Source of the DNA: Allobogoriella deserti | Lineage (GTDB): Bacteria > Actinomycetota > Actinomycetes > Actinomycetales > Actinomycetaceae | Assembly: GCF_042680605.1 (NCBI RefSeq) | Contig: NZ_JBHUEE010000002.1 | Location: 248,001 to 312,000, forward strand | Length of the DNA: 64,000 nucleotides | Direction: 5' to 3' | In this document: in pieces, positions 16,271 to 24,245 of the stretch | Layout of the letters: every line of letters starts with the position of its first letter | Numbering within the stretch: the first letter of the stretch is position 1 | Position numbers and translations under genes: made by a program | The notes under the pieces: model-generated | Database searches by the model: none | What the model saw: the letters and a program-made list of their open reading frames with translations, nothing else | What the model was told of the DNA's origin: nothing

Positions 16271-19200
16271 TCACCGGGGTTCGAAGATGGGGTCGACGAA
16301 GTAGTTGCTGTCCCGGTAGGAGTCCTGGGGGAACCCGCCGCCGTAGGCATACCGCCCGTTCTGCGCGCCCGCGGTCAACGGCCCCGCAGTGACCGGGCCA
16401 GCGGCGAAGTAGTCGGACGTGACCGAGTACCCACCCGCGGGCGCCAGGTACGAGACCACGTACGACGTCCCCGCCGCGACTTCCACCGGCTCGTCGAAGT
16501 AGGCCGTCCGCCACCCGGTGCCCTGCTCATCGGCGAACGCCACCGTGGCCAGCACCTGACCATCACCGCTCCACAGCGTCCCGGTATGGCTTCCCGTGTT
16601 CGCCGGCCCCTGATAGAACCGCACCCCGGTCACCACCCCGGGCTCGGCCGGGGTGAACTCCATCCCCAGCTCCACACGCGAGCCGTCACTGGTCGAAGCC
16701 GTCGCCGGCACCTCGTCGGAGAAGACCGTACACGGGCAGCCGTGCGCCCCCGCCGTCTCGAAGTCCCAACTCACCGACGCTCCACCGGTCCCACTCACCT
16801 CGACCGTGTACCGCGTCCGCTCCGCCAACGACTCCACCGGATCGAACGTGACCACCCGACCGTCCGCCGAGACCGTCGTCACTCCCTCGACATCCCCCTC
16901 CGCGGAGGAGACCACCACCTCAACACCCTCCCCCACCGGCACATCGAACTCCGCCGTCACATCCACATCCACGCCCACGCCCAACACACCATCACCAGGC
17001 GACGACCCCACCAGTGCGGCGGGCGGCGGTGCGGGCTCACGGGGTTCGAAGATGGGGTCGACGAAGTAGTTGCTGTCCCGGTAGGAGTCCTGGGGGAACC
17101 CGCCGCCGTAGGCATACCGCCCGTTCTGCGCGCCCGCGGTCAACGGCCCCGCAGTGACCGGGCCAGCGGCGAAGTAGTCGGACGTGACCGAGTACCCACC
17201 CGCGGGCGCCAGGTACGAGACCACGTACGACGTCCCCGCCGCGACTTCCACCGGCTCGTCGAAGTAGGCCGTCCGCCACCCGGTGCCCTGCTCATCGGCG
17301 AACGCCACCGTGGCCAGCACCTGACCATCACCGCTCCACAGCGTCCCGGTATGGCTTCCCGTGTTCGCCGGCCCCTGATAGAACCGCACCCCGGTCACCA
17401 CCCCGGGCTCGGCCGGGGTGAACTCCATCCCCAGCTCCACACGCGAGCCGTCACTGGTCGAAGCCGTCGCCGGCACCTCGTCGGAGAAGACCGTACACGG
17501 GCAGCCGTGCGCCCCCGCCGTCTCGAAGTCCCAACTCACCGACGCTCCACCGGTCCCACTCACCTCGACCGTGTACCGCGTCCGCTCCGCCAACGACTCC
17601 ACCGGATCGAACGTGACCACCCGACCGTCCGCCGAGACCGTCGTCACTCCCTCGACATCCCCCTCCGCGGAGGAGACCACCACCTCAACACCCTCCCCCA
17701 CCGGCACATCGAACTCCGCCGTCACATCCACATCCACGCCCACGCCCAACACACCATCACCAGGCGACGACCCCACCAGTGACGGCAGCTGCTCGTCAGG
17801 TTCGAAGACGACGTCGACGAGGTAGTTCCCCGCGGTCCGGCCGCTGGGGAAGTCGTCGGCGTAGGAGTACGCGCCACCGTCGGCCGGGACGTGCAGCGGC
17901 CCGCGTTCGAACGCGGAGGTGAAGGAGCCGGCGGTGTACGAGTAGTGCCCGACCGAGGTGCGGTAGGACGCGATGTACTCGACACCGTCCTCGACGGCGA
18001 CCGGTTGGTCGAGCGTGACGGTCTGCCAACCCTGGCTGCTTTCGTCGGTGAAAGTGGCCTCGGCCAGCTTTGTGCCGTCCGCCGTCCAGAGCGCGCCGGT
18101 GTGGGTGCCGACGTTACCGCCGCCCTTGTAGAAGCGGATCGCGGTGATCGTTCCCGGTTCGTCGCTGGTCAAGCGCACGCCGAGCGTGACGGCCTGCGCC
18201 TCCGGGACCTCGAGCACCTCGGGCTCTTCGGACTCGTTGAACAGCGAGCAGGGGCACTCGCCCTCGGGTCGGTCCGCCGCCGCGGTGGTGAACGACCAGT
18301 GAGCATCGCCGGAGATGCCCTCGCCCTCGGGATCGCGTGCCTCGACGGTCGCGGTGTACCGGCTGGCCGGATCGAGCGGCTGGTCGGGCGTGAAGGTCAC
18401 CCGCCGTGTCGACTCGTCGTAGTCGACCGTCCCGGGCACGGTGGTGCCGTCGTCGTCGGTGAGGGTGACCTGCACGCTCGCCGGATCGACCGGCTTCGAC
18501 ACGGTCGTGGCGATCGCCGCGGTCGGTGCGACGCTGGTGGAGTCCGCGCGCGGCGAGTGCGCCCCGATCGTCAGGGGCGAGTCGTCGACCGTGTGGAACA
18601 GGACGTCAACGAAGTAGTTGCTCGACCCGTAGCTGGCCGCCGGGAACGCCCCGGGAGCGGCATAGACACCGGCTGGGTCGGCGCCGTAGCCGCCGGCGAC
18701 GCTCACCGGCCCCGCCTCGACGCCGCGGTACCAGAACGCGTCCGCCGCGGACGCGTAGCGCCCCGCGGGAGCGGTGTAGGAAACGACGTACGTCGTCCCT
18801 GCCGTGAGCGGCACCGGTGAGCTGAATCGCGCCGTCCGCCAGCCGGCTCCGGTCTCCTCGTCGAAGGTGACCGTCGCGAGCTGCTCGCCCTCGGCGGACC
18901 AGAGCGAGCCGACGTGCGGGCCGGCGTTGCCCGGACCCTGGTAGAACCGCACCCCGGACGCGAAGCCGTCGATCTCGGCGGTGAAGCGCAGCCCCAACTC
19001 GACGGCCGTGTCGTCGTCGAGTGCGGGATTCTCCGGCGCCTCGTCGCCGAAGACGCTGCACGGGCAGCTGACCTCGCTCTGCACGCGGGCGGGCGAGCCG
19101 ATGTTGGCGCTGTCATCGATGGCACGGACCAGCACGGGCACGCTGCCGACACCGCGCTGGACGTACGCGTAGGACCATTCGGTGGTGCCCTCGGCGGGGT

Positions 19201-20956
19201 GCCATGTCTCGCCGTCGTCGGTGGAGACCTCCACGCCGGCGACACGCCCGCCGCCGGCATCGGCGGCGGTTCCGCTGACGGTGACGGTCGCCCCGTTCTC
19301 GACCTCCTGGCCGGATGCCGGGCCGGTGATCGTGACGCTCGGTCCCAGGGTGTCGGTCGACGTGGTCGCCCGCTCCAGGTCACCCTGCAGCGTCGTGGGC
19401 TGCGTGTCCATGTCGGCGAGGAGGTTCACGGTCGCCTGCTGCATCCGAGGGTCGGCGGGTGCGCCGTCACCGTCGTGCTCCTCGTCCAGGCCCCACGCCC
19501 ACTGCACGCTCGCGGAGGAGAACACCAGAGCCCCAGAGTCCGCCCGGTAGAGGGTCGTGTGATGTGTGGTCGTCCCGGGCTCGACCCTGGTGCCAAAGTC
19601 CTGGAGGTACTCCGGCACCTCGCCGACGGTCGTGGACAGACGGATGAGCCCTTCGGGCCGGAACCCATTGTCGAGGTCCTCGTTCGACTCATACCCGATG
19701 GTGTGCGGGGCCAACTCCTCGCTGGTGCCGGGCGCCAGGGACGCGAGGTCGGTGTGGCGCCAGAGCCGGAGCTTGCCTTCCTCGTCCGAGACGGTCACCG
19801 GCAGGTCGGAGTAGTTCACCATGTAGGCGGTGCCCGTCAGGGCATTCTCCGGACGACCGCCGCCGTTCTCCGGCGACGCGAACCGCGGATCGCGCCAGGT
19901 TCCCGTCCACTGCGGCGAGGGGTCGATCTTGGCGTCGTCCCACGTCTCCTTGTACGAGGTCATGGTGCGGTACGGGGTGGGGTCCCCAGCCGCGGCATTT
20001 TCCCAGCGGATGCGCCAGTACGCCTCGTTGCCGGTGAAGAAGGCGAGGTGGACGCCCGCGTCACGTGCCGCCTCGATGTTGGCGCGCTGTTGCCCGGACC
20101 AGTACTCGTCGTGCCCGGTCGAGGTGAACACGCGATGGTTCTGGATGAGCTCTCCGCGCCGGTCCGAGTCGACGTCGGTGGTGTAGCTGACGTCATACCC
20201 GTTGCGTTCGAGGAACCGCACCATCGCGTACTCGGAGGAGAAGTAGAAGTCGCGGCCGGCGAACTGGCCGCGGGTCGTGAACGGCCGGTTGTAGCTGAGC
20301 TGGTACGCGCGTCCGTGGATGGACCCCTGGTAGAAGCTGGCGCCGCCGTAGGTGTTGTAGGCGTGCCAGGTGGTGTCGGAGGTCTGGAAGAGGATGTCCG
20401 AGTCGCTGGTGTCGTCCCGCACGACGAACGTGATGTGGCTCTCGCCGCCGGTGTCCGGACGAGTCAGCTTGGCCACGTAGACGCCGGAGACAGCGGTCGA
20501 GGGGACCTCCCACGTCGCGGAGACTTCCCAGTTGCCGCAGTCGTACAGGTCGGTGGTCAGGTCCCGCAGGCATTCGGGCTGGACCTGCGGGAGCTCGGCG
20601 GACGGCTCCACCGTGGCGATCTGGCGGGCACCTTTGCCCTGGTACCACCCGGTCCGGTAGATCGTGATCGTGTAGTCGGCGGCGTCGGTGTCGATCTTGA
20701 AGTCGATGGTCCCGCCCACGTCGACGCTGATGTCGGTGGCGAACCCCTGGATGTCGTCCGACCCAGCTTCCCAGATGTCCCACACCTCGGGGTCCGTACC
20801 GGGCTTGGAGTTCTCACACGAGATCTCGTTGCCGGCGGGGCCGCACGGGTCGGCGGCCGCCGACGCCGGCGACGAGATCAGGACCACCGTGGGCCCGAGG
20901 AACAAGGCGATCGCCAGCGCAATCATGAGCCGGCGTGCCGGCTTCCCTCTGGTCAT
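16271..20956 (-). CDS. Giant secreted protein: N,N-dimethylformamidase-like domain, Ig-like domains and four DUF4082 modules
   Basis: Encodes 1561 residues. A signal peptide (1-33, ending ASA) leads to a dimethylformamidase large-subunit-like domain (about 55-545) with IYRTGWYQGKGAR, WHAYNTYGGASFY (197-209), GHDEYWS (281-287) and FFTGNEAYWR. An Ig-like domain follows, then four DUF4082 modules, each opening with C-P-C-(S/T) near its start and separated by SbsA-type Ig domains. The last Ig+DUF4082 pair is duplicated perfectly at DNA level. No anchor or sorting signal is seen, so it is probably released or wall-associated. Activity is unproven: amidase chemistry is inferred only from the fold family. 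Divergent from the 21077-24134 operon. Confidence 0.88.
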   Translation of the reverse strand: MTRGKPARRLMIALAIALFLGPTVVLISSPASAAADPCGPAGNEISCENSKPGTDPEVWDIWEAGSDDIQGFATDISVDVGGTIDFKIDTDAADYTITIYRTGWYQGKGARQIATVEPSAELPQVQPECLRDLTTDLYDCGNWEVSATWEVPSTAVSGVYVAKLTRPDTGGESHITFVVRDDTSDSDILFQTSDTTWHAYNTYGGASFYQGSIHGRAYQLSYNRPFTTRGQFAGRDFYFSSEYAMVRFLERNGYDVSYTTDVDSDRRGELIQNHRVFTSTGHDEYWSGQQRANIEAARDAGVHLAFFTGNEAYWRIRWENAAAGDPTPYRTMTSYKETWDDAKIDPSPQWTGTWRDPRFASPENGGGRPENALTGTAYMVNYSDLPVTVSDEEGKLRLWRHTDLASLAPGTSEELAPHTIGYESNEDLDNGFRPEGLIRLSTTVGEVPEYLQDFGTRVEPGTTTHHTTLYRADSGALVFSSASVQWAWGLDEEHDGDGAPADPRMQQATVNLLADMDTQPTTLQGDLERATTSTDTLGPSVTITGPASGQEVENGATVTVSGTAADAGGGRVAGVEVSTDDGETWHPAEGTTEWSYAYVQRGVGSVPVLVRAIDDSANIGSPARVQSEVSCPCSVFGDEAPENPALDDDTAVELGLRFTAEIDGFASGVRFYQGPGNAGPHVGSLWSAEGEQLATVTFDEETGAGWRTARFSSPVPLTAGTTYVVSYTAPAGRYASAADAFWYRGVEAGPVSVAGGYGADPAGVYAAPGAFPAASYGSSNYFVDVLFHTVDDSPLTIGAHSPRADSTSVAPTAAIATTVSKPVDPASVQVTLTDDDGTTVPGTVDYDESTRRVTFTPDQPLDPASRYTATVEARDPEGEGISGDAHWSFTTAAADRPEGECPCSLFNESEEPEVLEVPEAQAVTLGVRLTSDEPGTITAIRFYKGGGNVGTHTGALWTADGTKLAEATFTDESSQGWQTVTLDQPVAVEDGVEYIASYRTSVGHYSYTAGSFTSAFERGPLHVPADGGAYSYADDFPSGRTAGNYLVDVVFEPDEQLPSLVGSSPGDGVLGVGVDVDVTAEFDVPVGEGVEVVVSSAEGDVEGVTTVSADGRVVTFDPVESLAERTRYTVEVSGTGGASVSWDFETAGAHGCPCTVFSDEVPATASTSDGSRVELGMEFTPAEPGVVTGVRFYQGPANTGSHTGTLWSGDGQVLATVAFADEQGTGWRTAYFDEPVEVAAGTSYVVSYLAPAGGYSVTSDYFAAGPVTAGPLTAGAQNGRYAYGGGFPQDSYRDSNYFVDPIFEPREPAPPPAALVGSSPGDGVLGVGVDVDVTAEFDVPVGEGVEVVVSSAEGDVEGVTTVSADGRVVTFDPVESLAERTRYTVEVSGTGGASVSWDFETAGAHGCPCTVFSDEVPATASTSDGSRVELGMEFTPAEPGVVTGVRFYQGPANTGSHTGTLWSGDGQVLATVAFADEQGTGWRTAYFDEPVEVAAGTSYVVSYLAPAGGYSVTSDYFAAGPVTAGPLTAGAQNGRYAYGGGFPQDSYRDSNYFVDPIFEPR
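16275..17781. repeat. Perfect 742-bp tandem duplication within the DUF4082 gene
   Basis: Bases 16275-17016 and 17040-17781 are identical over 742 bp by direct reading, at an offset of 765 bases (255 codons, in frame). Each copy encodes one Ig-like domain (GSSPGDGVLGVGVDVDVTAE...) and one DUF4082 module ending in YFVDPIFEPR. A 23-base unique segment between the copies encodes a Pro-rich linker (EPAPPPA). The lack of any difference indicates recent duplication or ongoing gene conversion. Confidence 0.97.
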
Positions 20957-20980
20957 GAACCCTCCGCATCCACGTGACCC

Positions 20981-21024
20981 GCTCGTGTATCAGGAACACC
21001 GGCGCGGGCTCCTGATACACGAGC
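20981..21024. promoter_or_regulatory. 15-bp perfect inverted repeat between divergent operons
   Basis: GCTCGTGTATCAGGA (20981-20995) and its exact complement (21010-21024) flank a 14-base GC-rich spacer. It is centred in the 120-base intergenic region between the giant DUF4082 gene (start 20956) and the 21077 operon. Its position suits a shared operator controlling both directions; as RNA it would form a 15-bp hairpin in either leader. Confidence 0.7.
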
Positions 21025-21076
21025 GAGCCGGGCAGTGGCTCTGTCGCGCTCACGACTGTCACGAGGAGGGATCGAG

Positions 21077-21844
21077 ATGCCGCGCGTCGTGCGGGGTCGG
21101 GTGATGCTGGCGGTGCTTGTGGGCGCCGCCGCAGGGCTCGCCCTGTTCCTGTGGTTCCGCGCCGCGGACGCCGACGGAGCGGTCGGGGACACCGCCACCG
21201 CATCCGTCGAGACACCGGCCGAGGCGCCGGACGACCCGGTATCCGGCTCAACTCCGGGCGGCACGGGAAGCACTGCCGACGACGAAACCGGCGGCGCCGG
21301 CGGCGACGGCGGTATCGGTGGACGTGGTGACACCGGCGGACAAAGTGAGGCCCGCGGAAGCGGCGACGCCGAGGACGGCGATGGCGCCGGGGCCAACAGC
21401 CCCGGCATCGAGATGGCCCCGGACGCCGACCGGTCGGAACGCCCACCGGGCGCCGTCGGACCGCTACCCCGCACGCCGGCCCTTGACGTACCCGAGGGTC
21501 CGGACGCACCAGAGTCCGCCGTGGACGCGCTCGTGGACAACTTCCCGACCCAGCTCATCGACGTCGCGGCCAGCTCCACCGTGCTGTCCTCCTCGGTCTC
21601 CAGCGACGGACACCGTCTGCACGTGTCCGTCGAGGCGACCGACACCCGCTCGGTCGCGGAGGTGATGGAGCGCTACACCAGCGCGCTGCGCGAGCTCGGA
21701 TTCACCGCGACCCCGGCGAACGCAACCGCCGGCAGCACCGCGACCTCGTACTCCCGGGACGGCCACAGCGTGGTGGTCAGCGCCCGCCCCCAGACGGGCG
21801 GCACCCGGTTCACCGTCGTCGGCAGCTTCGACGAAACGAGTTGA
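21077..21844 (+). CDS. Membrane-anchored protein of unknown function
   Basis: Encodes 255 residues from the ATG at 21077, preceded by GAGGAGG. An N-terminal transmembrane segment (MLAVLVGAAAGLALFLWF) is followed by a long disordered Gly/Asp/Glu-rich stretch (about 30-135) and a C-terminal ~110-residue domain (AVDALVDNFPTQLIDVAASS...TRFTVVGSF) with alternating beta/alpha pattern. I do not recognise the family. It heads an operon with an MFS transporter and a TolB-like protein, divergent from the giant secreted DUF4082 protein, which suggests a role at the cell surface. Confidence 0.8.
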   Translation: MPRVVRGRVMLAVLVGAAAGLALFLWFRAADADGAVGDTATASVETPAEAPDDPVSGSTPGGTGSTADDETGGAGGDGGIGGRGDTGGQSEARGSGDAEDGDGAGANSPGIEMAPDADRSERPPGAVGPLPRTPALDVPEGPDAPESAVDALVDNFPTQLIDVAASSTVLSSSVSSDGHRLHVSVEATDTRSVAEVMERYTSALRELGFTATPANATAGSTATSYSRDGHSVVVSARPQTGGTRFTVVGSFDETS

Positions 21845-23127
21845 CAGGCATGTACCTCAGCGTTCGGGACCGTCCCACGTCCGGCGGCACGAGACGTCGC
21901 GGCCGGGTCTCCTCCACGGTCGTCACCCTCGGCATCGTCTCGATGCTCACCGATATCTCCTCGGAGTCGGTCGCAGCGGTCCTCCCGCTGTACCTCACGA
22001 GCGCCATGGGACTGTCCCTGGTGGCCTACGGGTTCGTGGACGGGATCTTCCAGGGGGCGAGCGCACTGGTGCGGATCGCCGGTGGGTGGGCGTCCGACCA
22101 CACCGACCGTCCGAAGTGGATCGCGTTCTGCGGGTACTTCCTCTCGGCGTTCACCCGCGGGTGGCTGATCGCTGCGCACGGGTTCGCCGCCGTCACGGCC
22201 CTGGTCACGCTCGACCGGATCGGGAAAGGAATCCGGACGGCCCCGCGCGACGCACTCATCGCCGCCAGCTCCCACCCGGACAGCCTCGGGCGGTCCTTCG
22301 GTGTGCACCGCACGCTGGACACGGTGGGGGCCGCCCTCGGCCCGCTGCTCGCCTTCGTGATCCTCGCCGTCATCCCGAACGGCTACACGTCCGTGTTCGT
22401 CATGTCGCTGGGCTTCGCCGTCATCGGCGTCACGATCCTCGGCCTCCTCGTTCCCGACCGCCGCCCGCGGCAGGAGCGCGCGGCAGCCGGCGCACGCCCC
22501 GAACCGCTGCGCTGGCGACACCTCACCGAGCCACGGCTGCAGGTGCTACTCCTCGTCATGGCCGTCCTCAGCGTCCTGACGATCGGTGACGGGTTCCTCT
22601 ACCTGACCCTCCAGGACCGGGGCGCCTTCGCGGCGCACTGGTTCCCGCTGCTCTTCGTGGGGACGAACGTCGTGTACATCGCGCTCGCCGTACCGTTGGG
22701 TCGACTCGCCGACCGGTTCGGACGCTCACGGATCCTCGTCCTCGGTTACGTCGGACTACTCGGCGCCTACGTCTTCGCACTGATTCCGGCGGACGGCGTC
22801 TGGTTGACGCTCGGGTGCCTCGCGCTGTTGGGGGCGTTCTACGCCGCGACCGACGGCGTACTCGCCGCGGTTGCCGGCTCGCTCGTCGACCCGTCGGTGC
22901 GTGCCAGCGCGATTGGCGCGGCCCAGGCCGTCGTCGCCGTCTGCCGGATGATCGCCTCGGCGGCCTTCGGCGCTCTCTGGTACACCCTGGGACGCACCGA
23001 GTCGCTGCTCGTGGTCACGGTGTTGCTCGCGCTGAGCCTGCCGTTCTGCCTCGCCGCGCTCTCGCGGGCGAGTTCGCGGGCGGACCGAACGGCGGTCGCG
23101 GCCGACCACGCCGAGGGCGAGTTGTGA
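21841..23127 (+). CDS. MFS transporter
   Basis: Encodes about 428 residues with 12 predicted helices in two halves and an Arg-rich central loop (DRRPRQERAAAGARPE). The N-terminal helix contains MLTDISSESVAAVLPLYL, a variant of the D-(I/V)-SSE motif of one MFS branch, and loop 2-3 carries GGWASDHTDR. The start is either TTG at 21841, overlapping the previous stop as TTGA, or ATG at 21850; the overlap habit of this operon slightly favours the former. The substrate is unknown; the context suggests export of a small molecule or glycan precursor. Confidence 0.88.
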   Translation: MTGMYLSVRDRPTSGGTRRRGRVSSTVVTLGIVSMLTDISSESVAAVLPLYLTSAMGLSLVAYGFVDGIFQGASALVRIAGGWASDHTDRPKWIAFCGYFLSAFTRGWLIAAHGFAAVTALVTLDRIGKGIRTAPRDALIAASSHPDSLGRSFGVHRTLDTVGAALGPLLAFVILAVIPNGYTSVFVMSLGFAVIGVTILGLLVPDRRPRQERAAAGARPEPLRWRHLTEPRLQVLLLVMAVLSVLTIGDGFLYLTLQDRGAFAAHWFPLLFVGTNVVYIALAVPLGRLADRFGRSRILVLGYVGLLGAYVFALIPADGVWLTLGCLALLGAFYAATDGVLAAVAGSLVDPSVRASAIGAAQAVVAVCRMIASAAFGALWYTLGRTESLLVVTVLLALSLPFCLAALSRASSRADRTAVAADHAEGEL

Positions 23128-24134
23128 CCGACCGGCTCCGCGGCTACATCGTCATCGCCGTCGTCGTGGTCGTCACGGCGGGCGTCGTGGCCTTCGGTCT
23201 CAACGCCTACGCCGATCATGTCGCGGCGCGCGAGAACGCGCCCGCCGTGGCGCGGACGGACCTGGCAACGGTCGAGGCCGGACCACGGGTCGTCTTCCGG
23301 AGCACGGCGCCCGGCGCGGACTACGGCAAGGTCGCCATGGTCCCGCTCTCCGCACCGGACGGTCCCCGTGCCGTCACCGACATCACGTGCGACCGGGTCG
23401 ACGTCGGCGGCTCGTCCGTCTCCTGCCTGCGCACGGAACGCGGCGTCGTCACGACCTTCGAGGCCGAGCTCTACGACGAGGCATGGAACGAGATCGATTC
23501 GTGGCCGCTGGCCGGCATCCCCAACCGCACGCGGCTGTCCGAGGACGGGGCACTGATCGCCACCACCGCATTCGTCACCGGCCACTCCTACGCGAGCACC
23601 GGGTTCTCGACCCAGACGGAGATCCATTCCGCCGTGGGCGCTGACTACGGCAACATCGAGGACTTCGCGTTGCTCGTGGATGGCGCCGAGTACACCGCCG
23701 CAGACCGGAACATGTGGGGCGTCACCTTCGTCGACGACGAGATCTTCTACGCCACGGCGGCGTCCGCGTCCGCCGGCACCACCTGGCTCGTCCGCGGCGA
23801 TCTGGCGGCCCGGACACTCACCGCGATACGGGAGAACGTGGAGTGCCCCTCGATCTCGCCGGACGGCACCCGCCTCGCCTACAAGAAGGACCGCGGCGAT
23901 CGCGAGTGGGATCTCGCGGTCCTGGATCTCGCCAGCGGTGACGAACTCGTCCTCGGCGAGACCCGGTCCGTCGACGACCAGGTCGAGTGGCTCGACGACG
24001 ACACCGTCCTGTACGGCATGACGCGCGAGGCCGATCCGGGGGTCAGCGACGTCTGGTCACTCGACATCGACGAGAACGCGTCACCGGAACTGTTCCTCCC
24101 TCAGGCGTGGTCGCCGTCCGTGGTCCGCCCCTGA
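23124..24134 (+). CDS. TolB-like beta-propeller protein with N-terminal membrane anchor
   Basis: Encodes 336 residues. An N-terminal hydrophobic helix (YIVIAVVVVVTAGVVAFGL) is followed by an extracytoplasmic domain with propeller-type repeats such as CPSISPDGTRLAYKKDRG and WDLAVLDLASGDELVLGE, typical of TolB/WD40-like translocation proteins. The GTG at 23124 overlaps the MFS stop (GTGA). It probably binds protein or sugar at the outer membrane face. It is the third gene of the operon divergent from the DUF4082 protein; a bidirectional hairpin follows. Confidence 0.82.
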   Translation: MTDRLRGYIVIAVVVVVTAGVVAFGLNAYADHVAARENAPAVARTDLATVEAGPRVVFRSTAPGADYGKVAMVPLSAPDGPRAVTDITCDRVDVGGSSVSCLRTERGVVTTFEAELYDEAWNEIDSWPLAGIPNRTRLSEDGALIATTAFVTGHSYASTGFSTQTEIHSAVGADYGNIEDFALLVDGAEYTAADRNMWGVTFVDDEIFYATAASASAGTTWLVRGDLAARTLTAIRENVECPSISPDGTRLAYKKDRGDREWDLAVLDLASGDELVLGETRSVDDQVEWLDDDTVLYGMTREADPGVSDVWSLDIDENASPELFLPQAWSPSVVRP

Positions 24135-24201
24135 CGTCCGTAGCCCGCCCAGGCCTCGCGATGCGACGCAACCGCACCATCGACCACCGCTGACGCACCG
24201 T

Positions 24202-24245
24202 CCTGACCCGGCCGCGGCGTCTCGGGCGCTCGTGGCCGGGTCAGG
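24202..24245. terminator. Bidirectional hairpin terminator
   Basis: CCTGACCCGGCC (24202-24213) pairs perfectly with GGCCGGGTCAGG (24234-24245) around a 20-base loop, between the converging TolB-like and ABC exporter genes. Its right arm contains the ABC exporter stop codon. Confidence 0.75.

Noticed and set aside
16275..17781. Insertion sequence or composite element
   Set aside because: The repeat is entirely coding and in frame, with no transposase or terminal inverted repeats.
16586..17782. Repetitive + strand open frame within the duplicated segment
   Set aside because: It is antisense to the DUF4082 gene and looks repetitive only because the DNA is duplicated.
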